Shown here piece by piece: positions 16,287 through 26,586 of a stretch of DNA of 49,761 nt. Both the position numbers and the translations under genes were made by a program. The stretch's first letter is position 1. The number at the start of each line of letters is the position of its first letter. This DNA is from JAVBTT01 sp031556035 (GTDB taxonomy: Bacteria > Bacillota > Clostridia > Oscillospirales > UBA929), in the NCBI GenBank assembly GCA_031556035.1, contig JAVBTT010000018.1, forward strand, positions 1 through 49,761, in the 5' to 3' direction. The notes below the pieces were generated by a model, which saw only the letters and a program-made list of their open reading frames with translations, was not told where the DNA came from and made no database searches.

Positions 16287-17174
16287 ATGCGGTTCATATT
16301 GAAAGGATGTTTTGCGGTGAAAAGGTTTGTCGAGTTGGGTCTTGTGCTGGTGCTGGTCGTGGGTTTGGCGGGGTGCTCTGCAAAGCCCCCTGAACTCTTC
16401 CAAAAAGAGAAGGCAATAGAGGTGGGGAGCGAGTACAATCTTTTGGATATGGTTGCGCTTGGCGCAGGAAGTACAGCAACTCTCGAAGTCAAGGATGATG
16501 GTGTCAAGATTGCCATCCCGGGAGACTACTCAGTCGTTTATGCCGTGACTGACGAAAAGGGGAGATTGTTTGATGTTCCCATCGCTTTTACGGTTGCCGA
16601 TACTACGCCCCCACAGATTGTGGCCCCGGAATCAATTAGCATTAGTCACGGCGAGAGTTTTGACGCACTTAAACACGTAAGCGCAGACGACAAATGTGAC
16701 GGGGATTTGAGCAAGAGCATTTCTGTAGAAGGAAACGTAGATACTCAGATTCCGGGAGAGTATACAATTGAATACAGCGTGAGCGATTCAAGCGGGAATA
16801 GGGCCACAGCTACTACAATCGTGATTGTTTCGGAGACTTTCTCGGAAGATGAGCAAAAGGCGATAACGGTAATCTCGGACTACATAGGCCGACTTAAAAA
16901 CCCGGAAAGCCTTCAATTGCACAACGTTGAAATTCAGGATTGGTCAACAGACGCTTACGACTGTACAGTAAAATTTGACTGCTCTGCCCAGAATGGTTTT
17001 GGCGGCATGACTCGCAAGACATATTACATAAATGTCAAAAACGATGGTTCTCTTGACACAAGTGCTTATTTGCTGGATGAGCTCAACAGCCTTAGCGCGC
17101 TTGGTTGGTTGGATTTCCTCGCCAGGACGCTTGACGCCGGCAAAATACTTGAGGCCGCTCTTTCTGTGGAGTAA
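16287..17174 (+). CDS. Lipoprotein with Ig-like (DUF5011-type) domains
   Basis: A 295-residue exported lipoprotein with lipobox GLAGC near residue 30. Two beta-sandwich repeats follow: about 50-108 (IPGDYSVVYAVTD...) and 110-190 (DTTPPQIVAPESISISHGES ... IPGEYTIEYSVSDSSGN), the pattern of DUF5011/Cry22-like bacterial Ig domains. The C-terminal 100 residues are unassigned. ATG at 16287 has AAGGTGG close upstream; GTG at 16317 behind AAAGGA would give a more typical 20-residue signal (KRFVELGLVLVLVVGLAGC) and may be the real start. Base composition is clearly lower in GC than neighbours, and the gene lies between two direct repeats beside a tRNA gene, suggesting acquisition. Role unknown, probably adhesion or surface binding. 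Confidence 0.8.
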   Translation: MRFILKGCFAVKRFVELGLVLVLVVGLAGCSAKPPELFQKEKAIEVGSEYNLLDMVALGAGSTATLEVKDDGVKIAIPGDYSVVYAVTDEKGRLFDVPIAFTVADTTPPQIVAPESISISHGESFDALKHVSADDKCDGDLSKSISVEGNVDTQIPGEYTIEYSVSDSSGNRATATTIVIVSETFSEDEQKAITVISDYIGRLKNPESLQLHNVEIQDWSTDAYDCTVKFDCSAQNGFGGMTRKTYYINVKNDGSLDTSAYLLDELNSLSALGWLDFLARTLDAGKILEAALSVE

Positions 17175-17183
17175 GTGCCTTGT

Positions 17184-17214
17184 TTTCCAGCCGCCCACCT
17201 CACGCGGGCGGCTT
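17184..17214. repeat. Direct repeat, right copy, bracketing the Ig-like lipoprotein
   Basis: Differs from 16219-16249 by one base (T to C), which makes the AGCCGCCC/GGGCGGCT stem perfect. It begins 9 bases after the lipoprotein stop and could also act as its terminator hairpin. Confidence 0.7.
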
Positions 17215-17220
17215 CAGACC

Positions 17221-17467
17221 GATGACAAACTACAGTTTGTCATCGAAAACGAGGGCAAGCTGTCGCCGCCAAGGCGGCTCGCAGAGAAAAGCTTTCCCGG
17301 AGTGAATCCGTGAAAGCCTTGAATTTCAAACTTTTTCACTCTTGCGGTCAAGCAAGAACCTGCTGCCTTCGGCGTCAGGCTCGACGCGCAAAAGTGAAAA
17401 AGGACGGCGGTCGCGGACTTTGTATTCACTCTGAATCCCTGTAGTCGCAATGACTACAGGGATTTTT
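17221..17467. repeat. Structured non-coding stretch with nested inverted repeats
   Basis: Contains a perfect GATGACAAACT-AC-AGTTTGTCATC hairpin (17221-17244), a larger inverted repeat CTTTTTCACT(C)TTGCG / CGCAA(A)AGTGAAAAAG spanning 17331-17402, and an intrinsic terminator AATCCCTGTAGTC-gcaat-GACTACAGGGATTTTTAT at 17434-17467. No convincing coding region. It may be a small RNA unit or a foldback repeat; 17468-17630 is the lepA leader. Confidence 0.5.
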
Positions 17468-17512
17468 ATGTCTTTGCGCAACTGTAAAAAGCTCTCCCGG
17501 TTAAAGTCGACC

Positions 17513-17541
17513 TTTACTATTGCAGCGAAATAACATATAAT
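17513..17541 (+). promoter_or_regulatory. Promoter of lepA
   Basis: TTTACT (17513-17518) and consensus TATAAT (17536-17541) with a 17-base spacer. The 90-base leader contains a CCCCTGCCG/CGGCGGGGG-type hairpin. Confidence 0.6.
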
Positions 17542-17630
17542 ATTTTAGTTATACTGAGAGTGCCTCTTACCCCTGCCGTCGGCGGGGGAAACACAGCCTC
17601 TAGTTCTATTCACTGATGGAGCGGCAAATT

Positions 17631-19445
<1,815 letters not shown>

Positions 19446-19480
19446 ATATATTTTAAAAATTTCCAGGGAGATGAAGAGCA

Positions 19481-19726
19481 ATGAAAAAAAGCACTATCGG
19501 TCATATAGCCGTTGTTCTTGGGATGCTGTTATTCGCATTGGAATTGTATGGGTTGGAGTTCATATATCATATGGGCCTGACCTCGCCGCTTGCCCCTAGG
19601 CATCAATCTGCACTGGAATATTTGCAGGAAGCGCCGGTAACGCTTGCAGTTATACTAACTATGGGCGTAATTGTTTACGGCGTTACCTTAATTATTATAG
19701 AAAAAAAAAGAAGGTCTAACCGATAA
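19481..19726 (+). CDS. Small two-helix membrane protein
   Basis: An 81-residue protein with hydrophobic segments at about 8-27 and 53-72 and a basic tail (IIIEKKRRSNR), so probably a hairpin in the membrane with cytoplasmic ends. GAAGAG lies just before the ATG. AT-rich compared with lepA, 35 bases downstream of it. No family recognised. The terminator at 19708-19742 overlaps its last codons. Confidence 0.6.
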   Translation: MKKSTIGHIAVVLGMLLFALELYGLEFIYHMGLTSPLAPRHQSALEYLQEAPVTLAVILTMGVIVYGVTLIIIEKKRRSNR

Positions 19727-19742
19727 AAGTTAGGCCTTCTTA
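19708..19742. terminator. Bidirectional terminator
   Basis: AAGAAGGtCTAAC and GTTAGgCCTTCTT form a stem around CGATAAAA, with an A run before and T-rich end after. It serves the convergent genes ending at 19726 and 19764. Confidence 0.75.
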
Positions 19743-19763
19743 ATGTGCTTTTGAAGCGCTATG

Positions 19764-20530
19764 TTATTTTAGAATCAACTCATAGGTTCCGTCAGCAAAT
19801 CCGCTTGACAATTTCTTTGGGCAAGCTCCCCAGCATTCCCCCATATCAGTAGTTGACTGCAATGCGCCGTTAAAATAAAATTTCTCATATAAATGTCCTT
19901 TTGTTACATCTAGACGCGGCTTAAACTGTATGTAGCCGGTCTTCCCTGCGGGAACATTATAAGATACTCCGAATGACGTATTTGTTGACAGGCTGATATT
20001 CCAGTTAAAGGAGGCCCCCGCGCTTATTTTCTTCTTAAGATTTACGGTAAGGTTGAGTCCGCCCCCAAATGATTCAGAAACAGTGATTGTATTTCCATAA
20101 GATACTGTCGCCGGGCCTACAACATCCGGAGTTACCTTTTCTGCGTTACCAACGCCAACATAGGATGATGTTTGAGTATATACATACTCATATTCTGCAG
20201 TTGTATGTGGAGTTATGATAATAGGATTATTGATGGCTAAAGCTGTAAAGCTATCACTGCCAGTTGAAGTCTCGGCAGTATCGATTATGACAGCGTTGTT
20301 CAGCTCGTTTATGTACTCAAGTAGGTCCAGCTCAATCGTATTCCCAAAGGCATCAATACAAAAAGCCTCAAGCATTTTTTCCCCGTTTTGAGTATTTTCG
20401 AGATATATGCTCCCGTTTTCGTCTGTCCGGTCAATCCATATCCTTGTATCTGATGCTTGGGCATTAGCAAACACGGAAAGATTGAGCAGCAGAGCAATGA
20501 AGCAAATCAAGGAAATAGTTCGTTTTTCAT
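19764..20530 (-). CDS. Secreted protein of unknown function, frame broken at the start
   Basis: A 248-residue reading frame from TTG at 20510 encodes an exported beta-rich protein (NLSVFANAQAS signal cleavage region, many Ser/Thr/Tyr, EYEYVYTQTSSYVGVG, and CWGAC near the C terminus). The proper start is ATG at 20530-20528 behind a strong AGGAGG, but that ATG is followed by five A residues and reaches a stop after seven codons. With six A residues the frame would read MKKRTISLICFIALLLNLSV, a perfect signal peptide. So one base is missing here, by error, mutation or slippage. Lower in GC than its neighbours. It resembles secreted proteins with immunoglobulin-like folds only in composition; function unknown. 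Confidence 0.65.
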
Positions 20531-20575
20531 TTTATGCCTCCTGTGCTTTATTTAATTGCATAAATGGAAAATCTT

Positions 20576-20589
20576 AGATTTCGAAATCT
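20576..20589. promoter_or_regulatory. 14-bp palindrome at the transcription start
   Basis: AGATTTCGAAATCT is a perfect palindrome starting about 7 bases downstream of the -10 of the leftward promoter at 20596-20624, a position suited to a repressor operator. Confidence 0.45.
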
Positions 20590-20595
20590 GACAAT

Positions 20596-20624
20596 ACACT
20601 ATCATATTGAACAGATATTGTCAA
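20596..20624 (-). promoter_or_regulatory. Promoter of the secreted-protein gene
   Basis: On the minus strand TTGACA (20624-20619) and TAGTGT (20601-20596) are 17 bases apart. The 20531-20836 gap otherwise holds the palindrome at 20576, a short element A right end (20753-20765) and the ribosome site of the next gene. Confidence 0.6.
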
Positions 20625-20752
20625 GCAGTATTTTGTAATATTATTGTAAAATCCCCACATGAAAGCGGATTGAACATCTTCATTGAATCGCCCTCATTGT
20701 ATGTCTAGGCTGAGACCCCGGGGTCAACCTTGGGGCGACAGGCCGAAACGCA

Positions 20753-20765
20753 ACTTGACATCACC
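20753..20765 (+). repeat. Element A right-end remnant
   Basis: ACTTGACATCACC, preceded by GGCCGAAACGCA and followed by GAAGCGCACGACG, matches the right end and loop-like pieces of element A. No complete stem remains. Confidence 0.5.
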
Positions 20766-20836
20766 GAAGCGCACGACGGGGGGAACCCCACTCCTACATA
20801 TAAAACCTCTACAACCACTACACGGAGGACAAATCA

Positions 20837-22501
20837 ATGCGCCGCGTAAGAATAATTTCATTAATCCTCAGCGCCTTCATGCTGCTGGCGCTTTTCCCGT
20901 CCGCGAGGGCGGACGGGGCCGCAGCGTTCGACGACGTCCCCGCGTCCCACTGGGCGTCGGGCTTTATAACGCGCCTGAGGGGGCTTGGCATCACGGACGG
21001 GGTCGGCGGCAACCGCTTCGGCCTTGGGCAGACTGTTTCCCGCGCGGAGTTCGCGACATTTATGTGCAAGGTCATGGGCTGGGAGCGGGCAAGACCGGCG
21101 TCCGGCAGCTTCGATGACAATCAAAACGCCTCAAGCTGGTATTACGGCTATGTCGAGGCGTCCGCCGCAAACGGCGCCGTCCCCAGGGGCGGGGCGTTCA
21201 GGCCGCTCGAGCCGATCACCCGCGAGGAAATGGCGGTCATGCTGGTGCGCGCGCTGGGATACGACGGCCTCGCCGTCCGGCTTGAGGAGCAGAGCACACC
21301 GTTCGCGGACGTGATAGCTAACAAGGGCTACATAACAATCGCGCGGGATCTGGGCATAATCTCCGGAATGACTCCGGAAAGCTTCGCCCCGTCCGGAACC
21401 GCCCTGCGCGAGCACGCGGCGGCGATGCTTGTCAAGCTGGTGGACATACTCTCGAACAAGCCCGGGTGGTTAAATGCTTTTTACGCGGTCAGCTCCGCCT
21501 CGCAGATGGATGCCGTCGGCAATTTTGACTGCCTGTCCTTCGGCTGGAGCAGGCTTGTTCTTGAGGGCGACGCCCTCACCCTGGATTCGGCCCGCTCGCA
21601 GCAAAACGAGTACGGCGTCCCGCAGGGCTGGGAGGAGCCGTACGGCAGAGCCGGAGACGGGACAAGGCTGCTGATGGTGGCAGTGAGCGCATCGGACGCT
21701 CCGCTGATAATAGGCTGCCCGGTGCTGTGCAAAAGAGCTGCGGAGCTTATGGCGGACGCCGCGCTGGGCATCCCCGGCCCGGACGGGAAAACGGTGGCGT
21801 TTGACGGGGTTGTTGTCGACTTTGAAGGCCTGAACGGGGATTCTGTACGGGCCTCTTACGTGGAATTTCTAAAGCTGCTGCGCGCGGGGCTGGACGAGAA
21901 CAAAAAGCTGATGGCGGTGGCGGTGCAGCCGCAGCGCCGTGAGGGGCTTTTCTCATACTCGGGCTACGACTACAGGGCCATAGGCGAGCTCGCCGACAGG
22001 GTCATCCTGATGGCGCACGACTACAACGCAAAGCTGCTCACTGAGGACGAGATGGCCAGGGGCGTCGTGATGACACCGCTTGCCCCGATAGAGGAGGTCT
22101 ACTGGGCGCTGCGCTCGATCACAAACGAAAAGACCGGGGTGGCGGACAGGAGCAAAATCGCCCTCCAGTTCTCGTTCGGAACGGCGCAGTGGAAAATGCT
22201 GGACGGAGCGGTGGTAAACAGCGTGCCGTATACCCCGGCGTTTGCCTCGGTGTACGAGCGCATCCGCTCGGGCGCCGAGCCGCAGTACAGCGAGAAACAC
22301 GAGAGCCCGTACATAACATTTGACAATACCGAGGACAATACGAAAAACATCGTCTGGTACGAGGACGCGCGCAGCATTGAGGCGAAAATGAAGCTGGCGC
22401 TGCTGTTCGGCGTCACCGGATTTTCATGCTGGCGCCTTGGGGAGATCCCGGACGGGCCGGAGGGGCAGTATCTGAATGTGCTGGATTTATTCGGCAAATG
22501 A
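20837..22501 (+). CDS. SLH-domain glycoside hydrolase family 18 protein (SleL/YaaH-like)
   Basis: A 554-residue exported protein: signal peptide to about 26 (LLALFPSARA), three S-layer homology repeats at about 30-205 (AFDDVPASHWASGFI, SFDDNQNASSWYYGYVEAS, FADVIANKGYI) that anchor it to secondary wall polymer, then a GH18 barrel. FDGVVVDFEGL matches the DGXXXDXE active-site motif, with the Glu as acid. Related proteins (SleL, YaaH, YdhD) cleave spore cortex or wall peptidoglycan between muramic-delta-lactam/GlcNAc. GGAGG precedes the ATG by 8 bases. Low-confidence point: vegetative wall versus spore role. Confidence 0.88.
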   Translation: MRRVRIISLILSAFMLLALFPSARADGAAAFDDVPASHWASGFITRLRGLGITDGVGGNRFGLGQTVSRAEFATFMCKVMGWERARPASGSFDDNQNASSWYYGYVEASAANGAVPRGGAFRPLEPITREEMAVMLVRALGYDGLAVRLEEQSTPFADVIANKGYITIARDLGIISGMTPESFAPSGTALREHAAAMLVKLVDILSNKPGWLNAFYAVSSASQMDAVGNFDCLSFGWSRLVLEGDALTLDSARSQQNEYGVPQGWEEPYGRAGDGTRLLMVAVSASDAPLIIGCPVLCKRAAELMADAALGIPGPDGKTVAFDGVVVDFEGLNGDSVRASYVEFLKLLRAGLDENKKLMAVAVQPQRREGLFSYSGYDYRAIGELADRVILMAHDYNAKLLTEDEMARGVVMTPLAPIEEVYWALRSITNEKTGVADRSKIALQFSFGTAQWKMLDGAVVNSVPYTPAFASVYERIRSGAEPQYSEKHESPYITFDNTEDNTKNIVWYEDARSIEAKMKLALLFGVTGFSCWRLGEIPDGPEGQYLNVLDLFGK

Positions 22502-22567
22502 TTTTTATGTAGGGGCGCGCATTGCGCGTCCGCCAGAAATTACAGCAACCCGAAAGGAGGACATACA

Positions 22568-23005
22568 ATGTCCAGACACTCCGAACGCGCCGTCGAGCTG
22601 CACGCGGACGGCTATAACTGCGCACAGGCGGTGTTTGCCGCGTTCAGCGAGAAGCACGGGCTAGACGCGGGTATGGCCGCCAGGCTCGCCGCCGGAATGG
22701 GCTCGGGCATGCGGGTGGGGGAGGTGTGCGGCGCGGCCGCCGGGGCGGCGCTCGTGATAGGCCTGCGTGACGGCAGCCCGGATACGTCCGACAGGAGCAC
22801 GGCGAAGATGAGCGAGGAGAACACCTCCCGCTTCATGAAGGCGTTCCGGGAAAGGCAGGGCTCGCTGCGCTGCCAGGAGCTTCTTCCCCTCAAGCCTGAG
22901 GTTCTGGCCGCAATGGATCCTGATGAACGAAGAAGACTTTTGAGGAGAAAGTGCTCCGGCCTTGTCAAAAACGCCGCCGAGATACTGGAGGAGATGGGCT
23001 ACTGA
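22568..23005 (+). CDS. C_GCAxxG_C_C family redox protein
   Basis: A 145-residue protein with the spaced cysteines that define the family: YNCAQAVF, VCGAAAGA (GEVCGAAAGAAL), LRCQELL and RRKCSGLVKNAAEIL. These small proteins are thought to bind a metal or take part in redox chemistry; no reaction is established. AAAGGAGG lies before the ATG. The TGA overlaps the ATG of the HD gene (TGATG), so the two are translationally coupled. Confidence 0.88.
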   Translation: MSRHSERAVELHADGYNCAQAVFAAFSEKHGLDAGMAARLAAGMGSGMRVGEVCGAAAGAALVIGLRDGSPDTSDRSTAKMSEENTSRFMKAFRERQGSLRCQELLPLKPEVLAAMDPDERRRLLRRKCSGLVKNAAEILEEMGY

Positions 23006-23601
23006 TGAGGGACAGGCTCGAAAAGCAGCTGGCGTTCATAGTCGAGGCCGACAAAATGAAGAGCGTCCTGCGCCGCACCCTGCTCACCGACAAATCCAGG
23101 AGGGAAAACGACGCGGAGCACTCCTGGCATCTGGCTCTGGCCGCGATGCTGCTTGCGGAGCACGCCGGGAACCCCTTGGAGATCGACCTGCTCAGGGTGC
23201 TCAAAATGGCGCTTGTCCACGACATGGTCGAAATATACGCAGGGGATACGTTCGCCTACGATGTCACGGGCAACGCGGACAAGGCGGAGCGTGAGCGCAC
23301 CTCGGCGGACAGGCTGTTCGCCCTGCTCCCGGAGGAGCAGGGACGCGAGCTGCGCGGGCTCTGGGAGGAGTTCGACGCGATGGAAACCCCGGACTCGCGC
23401 TACGCGGCAGCGATAGACAGGCTTCAGCCGTTTATAAGCAACTCGGTGACGGATGGGTACACGTGGCGCGAGGGCCATGTCAGGCGCTCTCAGGTTATGG
23501 CGCGCATGGAAATGGTGCGGGAGGCGCTGCCCGGACTGTGGGAGTTTGTCACGGGCGTCATTGAGGACGCGGTCGGAAAAGGGTACATTCTGGAGGATTA
23601 A
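23005..23601 (+). CDS. HD-domain phosphohydrolase (YfbR/5'-deoxynucleotidase-like)
   Basis: A 198-residue protein. His in AEHSWHLALA, the HD pair in ALVHDMVEIYAGD and Asp in AAIDRLQPF give the H...HD...D metal site. The length and the ENDAEHSWHL and DMVEIYAGD segments fit YfbR/HDDC2-type deoxyribonucleoside 5'-monophosphatases. The ATG overlaps the preceding stop. The stop codon is followed at once by a full element A. Confidence 0.87.
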   Translation: MRDRLEKQLAFIVEADKMKSVLRRTLLTDKSRRENDAEHSWHLALAAMLLAEHAGNPLEIDLLRVLKMALVHDMVEIYAGDTFAYDVTGNADKAERERTSADRLFALLPEEQGRELRGLWEEFDAMETPDSRYAAAIDRLQPFISNSVTDGYTWREGHVRRSQVMARMEMVREALPGLWEFVTGVIEDAVGKGYILED

Positions 23602-23756
23602 GAAGAGCGGAGCCGGGCGGGTTCCCGAAAATCCAAGGAGCAACGAAGTGCACGACGCGGGATTTTCGGGGACAAAGCGCAGGCGTTTGCTGAAGGCGGC
23701 TGCAAGCCGCCGCAGGCAAAGCCGGAGCGACAGCCCGAGCGCAGCTTGACATCACC
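23602..23756 (+). repeat. Element A, full copy after the HD gene
   Basis: Starts GAAGAGCGGAGCCGGGC directly after the TAA. P2 is CCCGAAAATCC (23624-23634) with GGATTTTCGGG (23660-23670), 11 bp, around GGAGCAACGAAGTGCACGACG. P3 is GGCGTTTGC...GCAAAGCC with inner GGCGGC-TGCAA-GCCGCC. P1 is GCCGGGC with GCCCG(A)GC. The right end GCTTGACATCACC is at 23744-23756. Confidence 0.8.
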
Positions 23757-23785
23757 CGATTTAGAAAGGAACGATCACCACAAAA

Positions 23786-24499
23786 ATGCGCCTTCAACAT
23801 ATATTGGGCCTGGTTCGCCGCTGCGTGGAGGACTACGGCATGATCCAGCCCGGCGACAGGATCGCGGTCGGGGTATCCGGCGGCAAGGACAGCCTGCTTG
23901 TTCTTACCGCGCTCGCGCACCTCAGACGGTTTTTCCCCGCGCCGTTTGAGCTTGAGGCGATAACCCTGGACATGGGCTTCGGCGGCGCGGATTTTTCCCC
24001 GTTAGCCGATTACTGCGCCATGCTGGACGTGCCGTTTACGCTGGTGCCGACAAATATCGGGGAGATTGTCTTCAACATACGACGGGAACCCCACCCCTGC
24101 TCGCTGTGCGCGAACCTGCGGCGCGGAATACTTTGCAACTCGGCGCTTGAGCGGGGCTGCAAAAAAATCGCACTCGGCCACCATATGGACGACGCGTCCG
24201 AGACCTTCCTGATGTCCCTGCTGTACGAGGGCAGGATATCCTGCTTCAAGCCGGTGACATGGCTTGACCGCAAGGAGGTCACGCTGATAAGGCCGCTGCT
24301 CTACGTGGCGGAGGAGGAGGCGGTCAGGATGGCAAAGCACATGCCGGTTGTGCACAACCCCTGCCCCGCCAACGGCTACACGAAGCGCCAGGAGGCCAAG
24401 GAACTGCTGCGCTCGCTCGGGCACGAGGGGGACAACCTGCCAAAGCTCCTGTTTCAGGCGATGCAGCGCTATCCGCTTGAAGGCTGGGGCGTAGAATGA
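23786..24499 (+). CDS. ttcA: TtcA-like tRNA 2-thiocytidine synthetase (PP-loop ATPase)
   Basis: A 237-residue cytoplasmic enzyme. GVSGGKDSLLVL at about 29-40 is the PP-loop that adenylates the target base. CSLCANLRRG supplies a CXXC pair and HNPCPANG a third Cys, consistent with the [4Fe-4S] ligands of TtcA, which thiolates C32 of tRNAs. LGHHMDDASETFLM is the second family block. AAAGGA precedes the ATG. The TGA overlaps a possible upstream ATG of the GrpB gene. A related PP-loop subgroup acts on other substrates, so the tRNA position is inferred. Confidence 0.85.
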   Translation: MRLQHILGLVRRCVEDYGMIQPGDRIAVGVSGGKDSLLVLTALAHLRRFFPAPFELEAITLDMGFGGADFSPLADYCAMLDVPFTLVPTNIGEIVFNIRREPHPCSLCANLRRGILCNSALERGCKKIALGHHMDDASETFLMSLLYEGRISCFKPVTWLDRKEVTLIRPLLYVAEEEAVRMAKHMPVVHNPCPANGYTKRQEAKELLRSLGHEGDNLPKLLFQAMQRYPLEGWGVE

Positions 24500-24516
24500 T
24501 CATCAAAGGAGAGCCT

Positions 24517-25053
24517 GTGAAAATAACCGTCACTGAATACGACCCCGCGTGGCCTCAAAGATTCGAGGAGGAGGCCCGGCTTATTCGGGGCATCCTGGGG
24601 GATGAGCTCGCCGGCCTGTTCCACATAGGCAGCACGGCTGTGGAGGGCCTCGCCGCCAAGCCCGTTATCGATATCCTGCCGGTCGTTTTGGATATCGGGC
24701 GCGTCGACCTGCACAACGCGGAGTTTGAGTCGCTCGGCTACGAGTGCATGGGCGAGTTTGGCATCCCCGGCAGGAGGTACTTCCGCAAGGGGGGCAACGA
24801 CCGCACGCACAATATCCACGCCTTCCAGTATGACGACGCCTCCAACATACTGCGGCATCTCGCGTTCCGGGACTATCTGCGGACACACCCGGAGGTTCGC
24901 GCGGCCTACGGCGCGTTGAAGGCGGAGCTAGCCCTGCGCTTTCCGGACGATATCGACGGATACTGCGACGGCAAGGACGAGTTTGTAAAGACGCACGAGC
25001 GAAACGCACTGCTCTGGTATTGGGGGCGTTGGCAGGAAGACGGGACTCTATAA
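24517..25053 (+). CDS. GrpB/UPF0157 family nucleotidyltransferase-like protein
   Basis: A 178-residue protein. TEYDPAWPQRFEEEA near the N terminus, HIGSTAVEGLAAKPVIDI (nucleotidyltransferase-type GST motif plus a following Asp) and NIHAF are the GrpB/DUF157 signature. GTG at 24517 behind AAAGGAG gives the family's usual start; an ATG at 24496 overlapping the ttcA stop is the alternative. Function unproven; relatives are proposed nucleotidyltransferases, sometimes fused to CoaE. Ends within a bidirectional terminator. Confidence 0.85.
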   Translation: MKITVTEYDPAWPQRFEEEARLIRGILGDELAGLFHIGSTAVEGLAAKPVIDILPVVLDIGRVDLHNAEFESLGYECMGEFGIPGRRYFRKGGNDRTHNIHAFQYDDASNILRHLAFRDYLRTHPEVRAAYGALKAELALRFPDDIDGYCDGKDEFVKTHERNALLWYWGRWQEDGTL

Positions 25054-25092
25054 AGAGGCAAGGGGGGGGGCGATGCCCCCCTTGCCTCTTTA
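25051..25092. terminator. Bidirectional terminator
   Basis: TAAAGAGGCAAGGGGGG and CCCCCCTTGCCTCTTTA form a 17-bp stem between the convergent GrpB and GGDEF genes. It includes the stop codons of both. Confidence 0.85.
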
Positions 25093-26586
25093 AATTTGTT
25101 TTCCGGCGCGCTTGTACTCGTACATCAGCCTGTCAGCCTGTTCGATTATCCCGTCCAAATCCTGCTCATGGGCTGATTTGACGCATGCCCCCAGCGACAG
25201 GGACGCTCCCGCCCCGGCGAGCTGTGCGCGTATATCTTCAATCAGCTCAAGCGCCTGTTCTCTTGAGAAGTTCGGAATAAGGGCGAGAAACTCGTCGCCT
25301 CCCATCCTGGCAATGCTCGCCCCGGGCGGACAGCAGGACACCAGCGCCTCGGCGGTCTCCCGCAGGGCGACGTCGCCCTGCCGATGCCCCTGAGTGTCGT
25401 TTATCCGCTTGAGATCGTTGAGGTCGGCGGTTATTACCGCCAACGGCAGGTTTTCAGGGCGGTCGAGAGCCTCCCGCCTCTGCCCCAGGGTTCTTCTGTT
25501 CAGAAGTCCCGTCAGCGCGTCCAGCCCGGCGTTGGCCTCCAGCCTGCGTATTGCGGCGAATGTGCCGGATACGTCCGCGCAGACGCCCATCATGCCAATG
25601 CGTCGACCGCGCTTGTCGTGTATTCCTATTTTTCGCAGATTGTAAACCGTTTCACCGGCCTCGGAGACAAAGTGATAATTAACCCCGCTTCGCTCCTCGT
25701 CGTCAGTGGGGCGGCGGATCGCCCCCTTAAAAAACGCCTCCTCAACCTTGTCGTGAGAGCGCTCGTCAAGAGGAACACCGGCTCTGAAAAGCAGATATTT
25801 GGCCGCCAGGTTTATTGTGATAACGTCCCCGTTGTCGTCGGATATCACTACCGCCTCGTCCAGCTCGTTGAATACCTCTGTTCTGGCCTGGTTGAGAAAG
25901 TCCAGGCCCTGGTTGCTGTGCGAGGAGAAATAGAGCAATATCGTGCAGAAGGACGCCCCCACCAGGGATATATCCAGCCGTACAGGAAGCGCGTTTGAGA
26001 GCACAAGCACGTTGCAGGCGATGGAGAATGCCATTCCCCCGAGGAGGAGATTCGACGCCGCGCGGTAGCTGCGGGGCACCTTTCGGTACTGCGTCAGCGC
26101 CAGGGTGAGCGCCACAAATATAAGCGCGTAGCAATACCCCGCGTGTATCCAGAACCAGAACTCCCAGGAGCTGACGACAATATGATTCGGAGACAGGCTG
26201 ATTATGGCCTTTTTTGTCAGGAAATCGTGCCACCATGGCGTGAGGGCCAGCAAGGTCGTTATTGCTGGCACAACGCTCAGCAGAATGACGGTCAGGCGGT
26301 TGCAGTAAGCGTCGAAGCCATAGAAGCGAAGGGTCAGGAGCAGAATGGCAAGGGATGATAAGGCGACGAACGGGAACTTTATGTCATACAGGAAAAAGGC
26401 CGCGCCCTCGCTCCGGGAAAGGTTAAAAAATATTTCGGAAAGCTGCCAGCCCAGCATCATGGAGGACAGAAAAACGATGTTTTTAGCCAGGGGCTTTTGC
26501 CGTTCCCTCAGACAGAAGAGCAGCAGGATACACGCCGACATGAGCGCCAGCGGGAAATAGCACACCAGCAGAGCGGTATCGCTCAC
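25090..26586 (-). CDS. 7TM-PAS-GGDEF diguanylate cyclase (1)
   Basis: A 498-residue membrane enzyme. About seven hydrophobic segments fill residues 1-220 (histidine-kinase-type 7TM sensor), a PAS-like domain follows (FNELDEAVVISDDNGDVITI), then a GGDEF domain with DALTGLLNRR and ARMGGDEFLALI. The catalytic motif is intact, so it should make cyclic di-GMP from GTP. The RXXD inhibitory site expected before GGDEF is absent (PPGASIARM), so product inhibition is unlikely. GTG at 26586 behind GGAGG, overlapping the upstream stop by four bases, is preferred over earlier in-frame codons. Last gene of a leftward three-gene set. Confidence 0.9.
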   Translation of the reverse strand: MSDTALLVCYFPLALMSACILLLFCLRERQKPLAKNIVFLSSMMLGWQLSEIFFNLSRSEGAAFFLYDIKFPFVALSSLAILLLTLRFYGFDAYCNRLTVILLSVVPAITTLLALTPWWHDFLTKKAIISLSPNHIVVSSWEFWFWIHAGYCYALIFVALTLALTQYRKVPRSYRAASNLLLGGMAFSIACNVLVLSNALPVRLDISLVGASFCTILLYFSSHSNQGLDFLNQARTEVFNELDEAVVISDDNGDVITINLAAKYLLFRAGVPLDERSHDKVEEAFFKGAIRRPTDDEERSGVNYHFVSEAGETVYNLRKIGIHDKRGRRIGMMGVCADVSGTFAAIRRLEANAGLDALTGLLNRRTLGQRREALDRPENLPLAVITADLNDLKRINDTQGHRQGDVALRETAEALVSCCPPGASIARMGGDEFLALIPNFSREQALELIEDIRAQLAGAGASLSLGACVKSAHEQDLDGIIEQADRLMYEYKRAGKQI

